64,000 nucleotides of DNA from Akkermansiaceae bacterium (GTDB lineage: Bacteria > Verrucomicrobiota > Verrucomicrobiia > Verrucomicrobiales > Akkermansiaceae). The DNA is taken from assembly GCA_019634595.1 (NCBI GenBank), contig JAHCBC010000008.1, positions 43,406-107,405 of the forward strand. The letters are read 5' to 3'. Both the position numbers and the translations under genes were made by a program. Of this stretch, positions 16,151-24,275 are shown one piece after another (position 1 is the first letter of the stretch; every line of letters starts with the position of its first letter). The notes below the pieces were generated by a model, which searched no databases, was not told where the DNA came from, and worked only from the letters and a program-made list of their open reading frames with translations.

Positions 16151-18283
16151 TTACAGCGTTTGCGGGATCTTCTCGAGCTTGTAGCACTCGATGACGTCGC
16201 CTTCCTGGTACTCGTTGAACTCGCCGAGGCGGATACCGCACTCGTAGCCGTTCTTAACCTCCTCGACCTCGTCCTGGAACCGGCGGAGGGTGGACATGCG
16301 GCCGTCGAAGACGGGGACCCCGCCACGGATGACCCGGGCGTGCGCCTTGCGGTGGATCCGTCCGTCGGTGACGTAGGAACCGGCGGCGCGGTTGCGGCCG
16401 ACCTTGAAGACCTGGCGGACTTCGGCGTGGCCGATGACGGTTTCGCGGCTGAGCGGCTCCAGCAGACCGAGCATGGCCTCGCGGACCTGGTCGATGAGTT
16501 CGTAGACGATCGAGTAGAGCTTGATCTCAACACCGGCGGCCTTCGCCGCTTTCACGGCCTTGGCCTCCACCTTCACGTTGAAGCCCAGGATGACCGCTTC
16601 CGCGGACTCCGCATAGGCAACGTCGGACTCGGTGATGGGGCCTGCGGCGGCGGTGATGAAAGTACACTCCACCTTCTTCGATTCGATGGTGAGGATGGCT
16701 TTCCGGATGGCTTCGACGGAGCCTTGGACGTCGCACTTGAGGATGATCTTGAGCTGGGCCTTGCCGCCGCCATCCCGGACCATGGAGTAGAGATCCTCCA
16801 TGCGGTTGCGGTGTTGGGGCTTCAGGCGGGCGAGCCGCTGCACTTCCTGACGCTCGGTGGCGAGGGATTTCGCCTCCCGCTCGTTCTTCATCTCGGAAAT
16901 GTGGTCGCCGACGTTCGGCAGTTCCTCGAAGCCGATGACCTCGACCGGCGTGCCCGGAGGCGCGGCCTTGATCGCCTGACCGCGGTCATTGATCAGCGAG
17001 CGCACCTTGCCGGAGTATGGACCGCAGATGAAAGGGGTGCCGACCTTGAGCGTGCCGGACTCCACGATGACGGTGGCGGTGGTGCCACGGCCGGGCACGA
17101 CTCGGGCCTCGATGACGCCAGCGCGGGCGATCGATTTCGGGTTCGCCTTGAGCTCCAGAACTTCGGACTGGAGGATCATGAGGTCCAGCAGGTCGTCCAT
17201 GCCTTTGCCGGTGAGGGCGGAAACCTCGGCGAATTCGGTGTCGCCACCGTAGTCCGTGGTCTGCAGGCCGTTCTCAGCGAGCTGCGTTTTCACGCGCTCC
17301 ACGTTGGCGGAAGGAAGGTCGATCTTGTTGATCGCGACGATGATGGTCTTGTTCGCCTTCTTCGCGTGTTTGATGGCCTCCACCGTCTGCGGCATGATGC
17401 CATCATTGGCGGCCACCACGATGATCACGATGTCCGTGATGTCCGCGCCGCGGGCGCGCATGTCGGAGAAAATGGCGTGGCCCGGCGTGTCCAGGAAGGT
17501 CAGCAACTGGCCGTTGTGCTCCACCTGATAGGCACCGATGTGCTGGGTGATGCCGCCGGCTTCCCCCGCGACGATGCGGGTCTTCCGCAGGTAATCGAGC
17601 AGGGAGGTCTTCCCGTGGTCAACGTGGCCCATGATCGTGATGATCGGCGGGCGGGTCTTGAGCAGCTCCTCCGGCTGGGAAACCGGTGCTTCCGGCTCCT
17701 TGATGACTTCCTCCACCTTGTGGAAGCCCTTGTCCTTGTCCCGCTTCTCACGCTCGAAGTGGAAGCCGTGGGCTTCGCAGACCTTCGCGGCGATTTCGGG
17801 TTCCAGTGGCTGGGTCGGCGCGATGAAGACGCCGAGCTTGATCAGGTCCGCCATGATCTGGAACGGCTTCAGCCCCAGGCGGGCGGCCAGTTCCGGAACC
17901 ATGATCGGTGGCTTGATGATGATGAGCTTGGGATCGTCCGATGCCGGTTCCGTGGCAACCGCTGCTTCCACGGCAGGAGCGGCGACCGGTTCAGGAGCCG
18001 CTGCGACGGGTTCAGGCGCTGGAGCGGGCGCTTCCTCTTCCAGCAACTTGGAGATGGTTGGCAGGACCGACTTTCCGGCCTTTGCGGCCTTCTTGACCTT
18101 GGGCTTCTTGTCGTCCGCGAAAAGATCGAGCGCGTTCTTCTTCGCGGCCTCCACCTTGCTCACCTGAGGTGGCGGCGGTTCCGCCTCCTTGCGCTGCCTT
18201 TCGCGGCGCGAAGGTTTCTTGGTGCCGTCGAGGAGATCGAGGACCTTTGGTTTCTCAGGGGTGCTGTCGCTATTTTGGGGCAT
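16151..18283 (-). CDS. infB: Translation initiation factor IF-2
   Basis: 710 residues. The N-terminal 1-200 are Lys/Ala/Pro-rich and include an IF2-N-like helical piece (PPIMVPELAARLGLKPFQIM). The GTPase domain has G1 GHVDHGKT at 219-226, G3 DTPGH at 265-269 and G4 NKID at 319-322. Domains II-IV follow, with the closing GYECGIRLGEFNEYQEGDVIECY typical of IF-2. It delivers fMet-tRNA to the 30S subunit and promotes subunit joining. The protein is on the short side because the N-terminal extension is compact. It lies 51 bp after nusA, with rbfA next. No signs of transfer. Confidence 0.97.
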   Translation of the reverse strand: MPQNSDSTPEKPKVLDLLDGTKKPSRRERQRKEAEPPPPQVSKVEAAKKNALDLFADDKKPKVKKAAKAGKSVLPTISKLLEEEAPAPAPEPVAAAPEPVAAPAVEAAVATEPASDDPKLIIIKPPIMVPELAARLGLKPFQIMADLIKLGVFIAPTQPLEPEIAAKVCEAHGFHFEREKRDKDKGFHKVEEVIKEPEAPVSQPEELLKTRPPIITIMGHVDHGKTSLLDYLRKTRIVAGEAGGITQHIGAYQVEHNGQLLTFLDTPGHAIFSDMRARGADITDIVIIVVAANDGIMPQTVEAIKHAKKANKTIIVAINKIDLPSANVERVKTQLAENGLQTTDYGGDTEFAEVSALTGKGMDDLLDLMILQSEVLELKANPKSIARAGVIEARVVPGRGTTATVIVESGTLKVGTPFICGPYSGKVRSLINDRGQAIKAAPPGTPVEVIGFEELPNVGDHISEMKNEREAKSLATERQEVQRLARLKPQHRNRMEDLYSMVRDGGGKAQLKIILKCDVQGSVEAIRKAILTIESKKVECTFITAAAGPITESDVAYAESAEAVILGFNVKVEAKAVKAAKAAGVEIKLYSIVYELIDQVREAMLGLLEPLSRETVIGHAEVRQVFKVGRNRAAGSYVTDGRIHRKAHARVIRGGVPVFDGRMSTLRRFQDEVEEVKNGYECGIRLGEFNEYQEGDVIECYKLEKIPQTL

Positions 18284-18334
18284 CCGGCGGTTCTATACGA
18301 GTGGAGTCGGTAATCTGTTCAGCGGGGAAATTCA

Positions 18335-19594
18335 TCAGCCAACGAGGGCGCGGGCACGGACGAGGATTGCTTCCGCCTCATCATCGGAAATCTGGAGCGC
18401 ACCCGCGATGTAGTCGGCGGGCATGTCCACGATCAGTTCAGGATTGAAGCCACCGGCGAAGGTGAGCTTCTCGGCCAGTTCATCGGTGATGCCGAGCTGT
18501 TCACCCAGAGTGTGGGCAGCGCCACCGATTTTTTCTTTGAACTGCTCTTCCTTCGACTCGTCGCGGCGGACCTGGACGTCCCAGCCCATCAGGCGGGAGG
18601 AAAGGCGGGCGTTCTGCCCCTTGCGGCCGATGGCCTTGCTGAGGTCCGCCTCATCGACGGTCACGTGGACGATCTTCGCGTCCGCGTCCACGGTGATGGA
18701 CCGGAGTTCGGCGGGCTTCAGCGCCTCGCGCACGAATTCCTTCGGATCCTCCGACCAGCGGATGATGTCCACCTTCTCGTTGTTCAGCTCACGGACGATG
18801 TTCTTCACGCGCGCGCCGCGCATGCCGACGCAGGCACCGACGGGATCCACCTTCGGGTCGTTGCTCCAGACCGCCACCTTCGTGCGGAAACCTGCCTCGC
18901 GGGCGATGCCGCGGATCTCCACGGTGCGGTCGGAAATTTCATTCACCTCCGCCTCGAACAGGCGGCGGACGAAGTTCGGGTGGCTGCGGGAAAGGATGAT
19001 CTCCGGGCCGCGGCCCTCATTCTCAACGGCCAGCACGTAGGCACGGATGCGGTCGCCGATGTTGTAGTCCTCGCCCTGCACCCGCTCGCGGTTCGGCATG
19101 ATGCCCTCGAACTTGCCCAGGTCCACCATCACGTCGTTGCGCTCGAAGCGGCGGACGGTGCCGGAGACGATGTCGCCCGCGCGGTCCTTGAACTCCTCGT
19201 AGATCATCTCTTTCTCCGCCTGGCGGAGGCGCTGCATCATCGTCTGCTTCGCGGTCTGCACGGCGATGCGGCCGAAGTCCTTCGGCGTGACGTTGAACTC
19301 CATCACGTCACCTGGCTGTGCGCCCGCGTTGCGCTTCTGGGCGACGGCCAGAGGGACGTCGTTGAACTTGTCGGCGGCTTCCCCGTCGGCTACGACATTG
19401 AGGGATGCGAAAATCTTCGTCTCGCCCTTCTTCGTGTCCACATCCGCCCGCAGCGTCTCAATGGCTTCCGCTCCGGGGACCATCTTCCGGTAGGCGGAAA
19501 TGAAAGCGAACTCGAGCGCGGCGACAACCTTGGCGCGGTCGATGCCTTTTTCCTTTTCGTAATATTCGATGAGGGCGACGATGTCGTTGGTCAT
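18335..19594 (-). CDS. nusA: Transcription termination/antitermination factor NusA
   Basis: 419 residues from the ATG at 19592-19594 (MTNDIVALIEYYEKEKGI); the longer open frame upstream is non-coding leader. NusA N-terminal domain, then S1 (FKDRAGDIVSGTVRRFERND, DLGKFEGIMPNRERV), KH1/KH2 (VDPVGACVGMRGARVKNIV, IGRKGQNARLSSRLMGWDV) and a short helical tail. It binds RNA polymerase and modulates pausing and rRNA antitermination. The usual first gene of the cluster, rimP, is not upstream: the next gene is the divergent HAD gene. A structured inverted repeat lies 39-79 bp before the start codon. Confidence 0.96.
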   Translation of the reverse strand: MTNDIVALIEYYEKEKGIDRAKVVAALEFAFISAYRKMVPGAEAIETLRADVDTKKGETKIFASLNVVADGEAADKFNDVPLAVAQKRNAGAQPGDVMEFNVTPKDFGRIAVQTAKQTMMQRLRQAEKEMIYEEFKDRAGDIVSGTVRRFERNDVMVDLGKFEGIMPNRERVQGEDYNIGDRIRAYVLAVENEGRGPEIILSRSHPNFVRRLFEAEVNEISDRTVEIRGIAREAGFRTKVAVWSNDPKVDPVGACVGMRGARVKNIVRELNNEKVDIIRWSEDPKEFVREALKPAELRSITVDADAKIVHVTVDEADLSKAIGRKGQNARLSSRLMGWDVQVRRDESKEEQFKEKIGGAAHTLGEQLGITDELAEKLTFAGGFNPELIVDMPADYIAGALQISDDEAEAILVRARALVG

Positions 19595-19632
19595 GGCTTG
19601 CTGGGTCTGGATCGACGCGGATGATGTGTAGA

Positions 19633-19673
19633 GACGCAAAAGAGTGGGTGCGAGACCCACTCCTACTTGCGTC
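19633..19673. repeat. Nested inverted repeat in the nusA leader
   Basis: Outer arms GACGCAA (19633-19639) and TTGCGTC (19667-19673) enclose inner arms AGTGGGT (19643-19649) and ACCCACT (19655-19661) around a 5-nt loop. Both sets pair perfectly. It may be a REP-like repeat or a leader structure of the nusA operon. There is no T-run, so it is not a standard terminator. Confidence 0.6.
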
Positions 19674-19806
19674 AGAAGTTGTGCGGCCACCCTTCTAATA
19701 TGGGCAAATCCAGCTTGCAAGCCGAAAGTCCGGCTCCGTCAAGGGCCTACCGTTGGAATCACCCCGCTGGGGGCGCCGGTCCCCAGGCCGGCATCATCAC
19801 CCGTGG

Positions 19807-19825
19807 CTGCTGCGTCCCGCAGCAG
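19807..19825. repeat. Short perfect hairpin
   Basis: CTGCTGCG-TCC-CGCAGCAG, an 8-bp perfect stem, in the 300-bp region between the nusA start and the HAD gene. It is followed by a pyrimidine-rich stretch but not by a T-run. Its role is unknown. Confidence 0.45.
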
Positions 19826-19893
19826 TCTTCCTCTTCTCCGCCCGCCGCACACTCCGGCTTGCGGACGACCCTCTCCCAACGCATCCCTCTTCC

Positions 19894-20574
19894 ATGCCAC
19901 GGACGGAACTCCTCCTTTTTGATGCCGCCGGAACGCTCATCGAGCCTGCCGAGCCGGTCGCCGCCGTGTATCGCCGCCATTTCTCCCGGTTCGGCTGGGA
20001 GGTGGAGGAGGAGACCCTGAAAGCTGGGTTCCGGAAAGCCTTCTCCGGCATCGGGGAACCACGCTTCGGCCGCGGCCCGGGCGATGACGCGGAGCGCGAC
20101 TGGTGGCGGGAAGTCGTGGCCGTCACCGCGGAGACCGCCGGGATCGACCGCCGCGCGCCGGGCTTCGGCGAATGCTTCGCCGCCCTTTTTGACCACTACG
20201 CCGCGGGCAGCGCATGGGCCGTGTTTCCGGAGGTGGTGGAGGTGCTCGCGGATTTCAGGAAGCAGGGCTTCAAAATGGCGGTCGTCTCCAACTTCGACCG
20301 GCGGCTCCACCGGGTGCTGGACGAGCTTGGCCTGGCCGGCTCCTTCGATCTCGTCCTCACCTCCGCCGATGTCTCCGCCCGCAAGCCATCGCCCGTCCTC
20401 CTGCAAACGGCCATGAACCACTTCTCCGTTCCCTCGTCGCACACCATCCTGGTCGGTGACAGTCCTGATGCGGACGGAGGTGCCGCCGCAGCAGCCGGAG
20501 TGCGGGCCTTCATCCTCGACCGACCCACCACCGACCTCCGCGGCTTCGCCGGAATGGTCGGCGAACTTTTTTGA
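19894..20574 (+). CDS. HAD-superfamily hydrolase-like protein with degenerate motif I
   Basis: 226 residues from MPRTELLLFD at 19894. The open frame upstream overlaps repeats and is rejected. HAD subfamily IA layout: motif I FDAAGTLIEP, cap region, motif II VVSNFDRR, motif III Lys in ARKPSP, motif IV HTILVGDSPDADGGAAAAAG. In motif I the second Asp of DxDGT is replaced by Ala (DAAGT). REG-2/HDHD3-like members show the same replacement, and in canonical HAD phosphatases that Asp is the general acid. Phosphatase activity is therefore uncertain. It ends 68 bp before tRNA-Lys. Confidence 0.75.
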   Translation: MPRTELLLFDAAGTLIEPAEPVAAVYRRHFSRFGWEVEEETLKAGFRKAFSGIGEPRFGRGPGDDAERDWWREVVAVTAETAGIDRRAPGFGECFAALFDHYAAGSAWAVFPEVVEVLADFRKQGFKMAVVSNFDRRLHRVLDELGLAGSFDLVLTSADVSARKPSPVLLQTAMNHFSVPSSHTILVGDSPDADGGAAAAAGVRAFILDRPTTDLRGFAGMVGELF

Positions 20575-20642
20575 GAAATGAGCTTGCGCACTCCCGGGGT
20601 GGTCCCTATTTCTCCCGCCCCGCCCGCCGGGAAACACATAAC

Positions 20643-20718
20643 GCAAGGGTAGCTCAGTCGGTAGAGCAGTTGGCTTTTAACCAATTGGTCCTGGGTTCGA
20701 ATCCCAGCCCTTGTACCA
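20643..20718 (+). tRNA. tRNA-Lys (anticodon TTT)
   Basis: 76 nt including an encoded CCA. The acceptor stem GCAAGGG pairs with CCCTTGT with a G1-U72 wobble. The D-arm AGCTCAGTCGGTAGAGC, the anticodon loop CTTTTAA with TTT, and the T-arm CTGGGTTCGAATCCCAG are all standard. Its 3' 30 nt form part of the attachment-site repeat of the genomic island. Confidence 0.95.
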
Positions 20719-20727
20719 AATGAAGGC
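20689..20727. repeat. Left attachment site (att repeat copy 1)
   Basis: A 39-bp sequence from TCCTGGGTTCGAATCCCAGC through ...ACCAAATGAAGGC, identical to 50641-50679. It covers the T-arm and 3' acceptor strand of tRNA-Lys plus 9 bp beyond the CCA. This is typical of tyrosine-recombinase islands that restore the tRNA on integration. Confidence 0.9.
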
Positions 20728-20753
20728 TCAGTCGCGAAAGTGACTGAGCCTTT
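20723..20753 (+). terminator. Hairpin terminator after tRNA-Lys
   Basis: The stem AAGGCTCAGTCGC / GTGACTGAGCCTT with a GAAA tetraloop ends in TTT. The left foot of the stem lies inside the att repeat and the remainder is island DNA. The equivalent hairpin at 50675-50702 has different stem bases but the same GAAA loop. Confidence 0.8.
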
Positions 20754-21369
20754 GCAGTTTGTGAGTATCGAAAGATGCTGATTAGCAGCATTTCATGAGC
20801 CCGTGGTAACCAGGTGCAACCATTCAGTAGCGTCTAACAGTGTTTTTTCCACCTAGCGCAATCCATTGAGGATCGTTCCAAAAAAGGAACCGAATGCGAT
20901 CTTTTCGGTCCTGGACAGATTTGTCCACAGCACGTCATTACGGTTCATGGAATCAGGAGAATTCAGCTTCTTCCAGCCGCTGCTTCAGCCAATGCAATTT
21001 GAGCTAATACCCAAACTCCCGTAGCATCGAGCGAAACTGCTTGAAATCGAACGCGACAGCACTTTTCGGGCTCGGTCAGCCTAGTTCACGATGCACCGGG
21101 GGGATCAGGCACGACGCTGGACGACCCGGATTTCGGGTCCCAGATCCGTTGAGCCGCTGGAACCAACGAAGCGATTCGCCGGCTGACGATGTGATCCAGG
21201 ACGGCATCAAGAATCCCGGCGGCTTATCCTTTCATCCGTGAACGAACTGCCTGACGGCTCATGACACGTGTCTCGGACTGACTCAACGAACATGCGATGC
21301 GGTTGGATGAAACATTAGCCTCGGGGAATTGGCATCGACATTGCCCGGAGTTGGGGGCTTTCATTTCTC
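20754..21369. other. Non-coding or decayed DNA at the left end of the island
   Basis: No convincing gene. It holds one copy of the TGGACA-N4-TGTCCA palindrome (20912-20927), a GTTCC-AAAAAA-GGAAC hairpin near 20873-20888, and on the minus strand (about 21058 down to 20953) a frame reading FDFKQFRSMLREFGY, stop, LKLHWLKQRLEEAEFS, stop. That frame may be a decayed coding fragment broken by a TAG. I could not assign it to a family. Confidence 0.5.
20912..20927. repeat. Palindrome TGGACA-GATT-TGTCCA
   Basis: A member of the five-copy palindrome family. On the minus strand the bases after it read GGACCGAAAAGATCGCATTC, then GGTTCC. This matches the sequence following the copies at 48632 and 48954 (GGCC-AAAAGGTCGAT-TTGGTTC), so the repeat extends to about 45 bp. 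Confidence 0.6.
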
Positions 21370-21705
21370 ATGCTTCCATCCGTTTGCCGTGACGAAAACG
21401 CCGAATTCGTTATCGATCAGCTCAGTCGCGTGCAATGGATTTCAGGCTACACCTTTAAAGAGGGCCAAGGCTACGAGTTGCAATGGCTGCCTCTGGGTTG
21501 CCACAGAATGATACTTCTCCAGATTGCCCTCAGCGGGGACAGATCCGCATCCGGAGAATTGGGCGATTCGACTGGCGATGCGCAGACTAGCGAAGCCATC
21601 CGGGACTTTTGGAACGCCTGTACCATGCAGCTTGCGCTTCGCGGAAGAAAGAGGGCGTTACCCGTGTTTGTGAATATCATCAAAAAGTGGACTCCCCGCG
21701 GTTAG
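21370..21705 (+). CDS. Hypothetical protein (weak)
   Basis: A 111-residue frame with protein-like composition (RDENAEFVIDQLSRVQWISG, LPVFVNIIKKWTPRG). It has no recognised domain and no clear ribosome site, and its last 26 bp overlap the convergent YihY gene. It may be real, a fragment, or chance. Confidence 0.3.
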   Translation: MLPSVCRDENAEFVIDQLSRVQWISGYTFKEGQGYELQWLPLGCHRMILLQIALSGDRSASGELGDSTGDAQTSEAIRDFWNACTMQLALRGRKRALPVFVNIIKKWTPRG

Positions 21706-22588
21706 CTGGGAGGACTTCTCGAGCGGTGAATTCCGCGTCCTCATCGGGTTCTATCTCTTCACCTTGGCTGTTTGCCCAGACCTGGGTGAATTCGGCCCCG
21801 AACAACAAAATGATCGATGAGTAATAGACCCATAGGAGGACAAGCGCCAGGGAGCCGGCGGCGCCGTAGGTGGACGCGGTGGCCTCACGTCCCAGATACC
21901 ATCCAATGCCCGCCTTGCCTGCGGCGAACAGCACTGCGGTGAAGATCGCCCCGACCCACACGTGTCGCCAGCGGACGCGGGCGTCGGGAAGAACTTTGAA
22001 AATGGCGGCGAACAGAATCACGATCACTCCTAAGGAAACAACCGAGCTTGCAGCCGCCCAGAGCTGGGGAGGCAGGCTGGCGATGTTACCCGCCCATTCG
22101 CTCATGGATTGAAGAATCGCGCTGAGGATCATGGAAGTGAGCAGCAGGAACCCGGTTCCGAGAACCATGGTGAAAGAAAGGAACCGGTCCTTTGCAAGCC
22201 CGGCGATTCCGCGGCCCGCTTTCCGCTTCACGCCCCAAACCGTGTTGAGGGCGTCCTGGAGCTGACCGAACAGTCCACCCGCTCCAACAACCAGCATCAC
22301 GATCCCGCCCAGTGAAACCCAGACATTGGTCTCGGGTTTCCGGGCGTTGGCCACCATGTCCTGGACCGCATAAGCACCACTGGCTCCCAGGCTGCTTCGC
22401 AGTTGGTCGTCGAGTTGCCCCCGGACTGCTTCCTCTCCGAAGAAAAAGCCCGCGACGGCAACACAGATAACCAACAGAGGTGCCAGGGAAAACACCGAGT
22501 AATAGGCCAGAGCCGCGCTGAGCCGGAGAGCGTCGTCTTCAAAGAATTCGGTGACAGTCTGCTTGAGCGTTGTCCAATGGAATTGCAT
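21680..22588 (-). CDS. YihY/BrkB family inner membrane protein
   Basis: 302 residues. The start MQFHWTTLKQTVTEFFEDDALRLSAALAYYSVFSLAPLLVI shows the family hallmark LSAALAYYSxFSLAPLLxI. GLFGQLQDALNTVWGVK and six hydrophobic segments follow, ending ALVLLWVYYSSIILLFGAEFTQVWA. YihY/BrkB proteins (once mislabelled RNase BN) are integral membrane proteins of unsettled function, often found in stress-type gene groups together with DUF892 and PAP2 genes, as here. The charged C-terminal tail is cytoplasmic. It is the first recognisable gene of the island cargo. Confidence 0.93.
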   Translation of the reverse strand: MQFHWTTLKQTVTEFFEDDALRLSAALAYYSVFSLAPLLVICVAVAGFFFGEEAVRGQLDDQLRSSLGASGAYAVQDMVANARKPETNVWVSLGGIVMLVVGAGGLFGQLQDALNTVWGVKRKAGRGIAGLAKDRFLSFTMVLGTGFLLLTSMILSAILQSMSEWAGNIASLPPQLWAAASSVVSLGVIVILFAAIFKVLPDARVRWRHVWVGAIFTAVLFAAGKAGIGWYLGREATASTYGAAGSLALVLLWVYYSSIILLFGAEFTQVWANSQGEEIEPDEDAEFTAREVLPANRGESTF

Positions 22589-22629
22589 CCGTTAGAATAT
22601 AACAGGAGAGTTCCGGTTTCCAGATCGAT

Positions 22630-22989
22630 TCATCCACCGGGGCCGCTCGGGGAAACCGCATCCAGGGCGGAAACAAAATAGGACTCCTCAACGACAAACT
22701 GGAGGGAGAGACAGCCATCGGTCCGGGCGGCACGAAGGCCTCCATGACAGTATTCGCAGTTCTGGGCATCTTCATCGTCCCACGCTCTTTCCAACAGTTC
22801 GCGGGCGATCCGCTTCAATTCGTCGGGTGCCGGAACGCCTCCTTCCTGATGAGGGCGGGTGTTGATGTTCCATCCTGCCGCGACCGCCGCTGCGATCACC
22901 TTGGCGAAGTCAAATTGGGCCATCGTCGTCTCGATGGCCCTTGAACGGAGTTCTTGGGAATCGGGATTCATGGCGCAACCGTGCACCAT
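22630..22989 (-). CDS. Hypothetical protein
   Basis: 119 residues from the ATG at 22987-22989, which follows GGGAAAATC. A TTG at 23034 or an ATG at 22971 are alternatives. The readable core is ETTMAQFDFAKVIAAAVAAG, then EELKRIAR-like helices, then CEYCHGGLRAARTDG with a CxxC pair. No family was recognised and there is no signal peptide. It lies 41 bp upstream of yihY on the same strand, so the two may form one transcript. Confidence 0.55.
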   Translation of the reverse strand: MVHGCAMNPDSQELRSRAIETTMAQFDFAKVIAAAVAAGWNINTRPHQEGGVPAPDELKRIARELLERAWDDEDAQNCEYCHGGLRAARTDGCLSLQFVVEESYFVSALDAVSPSGPGG

Positions 22990-23056
22990 GATTTTCCCGT
23001 TTTCAACGGTGGCGTTCTGCTGCGTTGAGGTCAAAATGTGCTATGCTTGTGTTACC

Positions 23057-23320
23057 ATGAGGTCACTGGCCCCGAAGCATCTTCTTCTCGCAGGAATAGC
23101 CCTGGCCGTGCCGGCACTCGCGGACCTTCTCGCGCGGAAAGCGGCCGGCCGGGGTTATCTTGCGTGGACGGGAGAGAGTCCACCACGCAACCCCGCTACA
23201 AGAACTGTCTCTTGGTCCCAGGCGATCCTATGGACCGCAATCGCTGGCGCGATCGGAGGCGTGGCCCGGATGGCATCGCGCAAGGTGTTGGCGGAAAGAG
23301 GCCTTCCGGCGGAGAAATGA
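23057..23320 (+). CDS. DUF4235-like small membrane protein
   Basis: 87 residues from the ATG at 23057; an ATG 21 bp upstream is also possible. It has two hydrophobic segments: KHLLLAGIALAVPALADLLA, and VSWSQAILWTAIAGAIGGVARMASRKV. The second matches the conserved end of DUF4235 proteins. The role is unknown. Such genes often accompany YihY, PRC-barrel and DUF892 genes in stress-response clusters, which fits this neighbourhood. About 200 bp with no gene follow. Confidence 0.65.
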   Translation: MRSLAPKHLLLAGIALAVPALADLLARKAAGRGYLAWTGESPPRNPATRTVSWSQAILWTAIAGAIGGVARMASRKVLAERGLPAEK

Positions 23321-23527
23321 GGCTCGCCAGTGGAATCCATCATTCGCAGCAAACAAGCCGGGTGTGGCGACATGGCCCCACACCAGGCATTTCCCTCGGG
23401 ATACGGTCAACCCCAGGGTGCGGCTGCCGGGGCAGGGCCACAACCGCCAATTTGCATCTCTTCCTTCGGAAGTTGATGAATTCTGCACGAAACCGTTGCC
23501 TTGGAACTGCGGACCGGCTGAATCAGG

Positions 23528-24082
23528 TTAATCAGGGAAAAGCGGCTCTGGCGGAATCTGGGTGGGAAAGGCGTTTTTGAGCATCTCCGATTGCAGATCG
23601 CGCAGAATGGATGCCGCCGAATCGCGTTCGGCCAAGAATTCCTGAAGCATCACGGTGTCGTCCGAAAAGCCCAGTTGTTCGGCGACTCGCGCCACGATTT
23701 CGTAATAGGTGATCTCGAACTGTTCGATCCGCAGCATCTGGATCAACGAAATAAGATCGGATTGATCAGGATCGGCGTTCCCAGGAAATTCGTTGTCCGA
23801 TCCATCAATGATCAGTTTGAATGCTTTGGAGATTCCCTCCTCCGGAATGGCGTCGTGGAGAGAGAACAAACCATCAAGGCGGACCAGATGTGCGGAAGAT
23901 TCGGCTCCATGCTTCCCGATGAGATGGCGGAGGCCCGGATGATTCACCCTGGCAGCGAAAGTGGGAAGCCAGTGGACAAGTTGTATCTGAACCTGCCGGA
24001 GATCGGTGAGCAATTCGGTCAGGAGACTAAGCGCGGATTCGGCCTTCATGGGTGAAAAGGGCATTCGCAAATCATGTGCCAT
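23528..24082 (-). CDS. DUF892 ferritin-like protein (YciE/YciF type)
   Basis: 184 residues from the ATG at 24080-24082 (GGA about 8 bp upstream); internal starts at 24064 or 24049 are possible. It is helical throughout, with LLTELLTDLRQVQIQLVHWL, HLVRLDGLFSLHD, RIEQFEITYYEIVARVAEQL and LQEFLAERDSAASILRDL. The last pair resembles the third and fourth helices of the DUF892 four-helix bundle, and its E/H residues are potential metal ligands. DUF892 proteins are stress-induced and ferritin-like with unknown activity. It is one of three related genes in the island, here on the opposite strand from the other two. Confidence 0.75.
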   Translation of the reverse strand: MAHDLRMPFSPMKAESALSLLTELLTDLRQVQIQLVHWLPTFAARVNHPGLRHLIGKHGAESSAHLVRLDGLFSLHDAIPEEGISKAFKLIIDGSDNEFPGNADPDQSDLISLIQMLRIEQFEITYYEIVARVAEQLGFSDDTVMLQEFLAERDSAASILRDLQSEMLKNAFPTQIPPEPLFPD

Positions 24083-24275
24083 CTCATTCCGGTGGGGTCC
24101 GCTTTGCTTCCCGGGGGGATTGGAGCGGGGATGAACTTGGGGCATCGCTCCCTGCAGTCCGCCGATGCACCCGTCATTGATGCCCTTGCCGGCTATCGTG
24201 GTTCACTCCCGGCGGGACATCCGCATTGGTTTCACAACCAACTTGCCGATGTTCCCAAACGGGCGAAATTTTCTG

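Noticed and set aside
16064..18313. 749-codon frame antisense to infB
   Set aside because: Mirror frame of IF-2 with biased composition and no domain-like features.
23038..23580. 180-codon + frame over the DUF4235 gene
   Set aside because: Shadow frame with Arg/Gly-rich content; the DUF4235 reading has hydrophobic segments and family wording.
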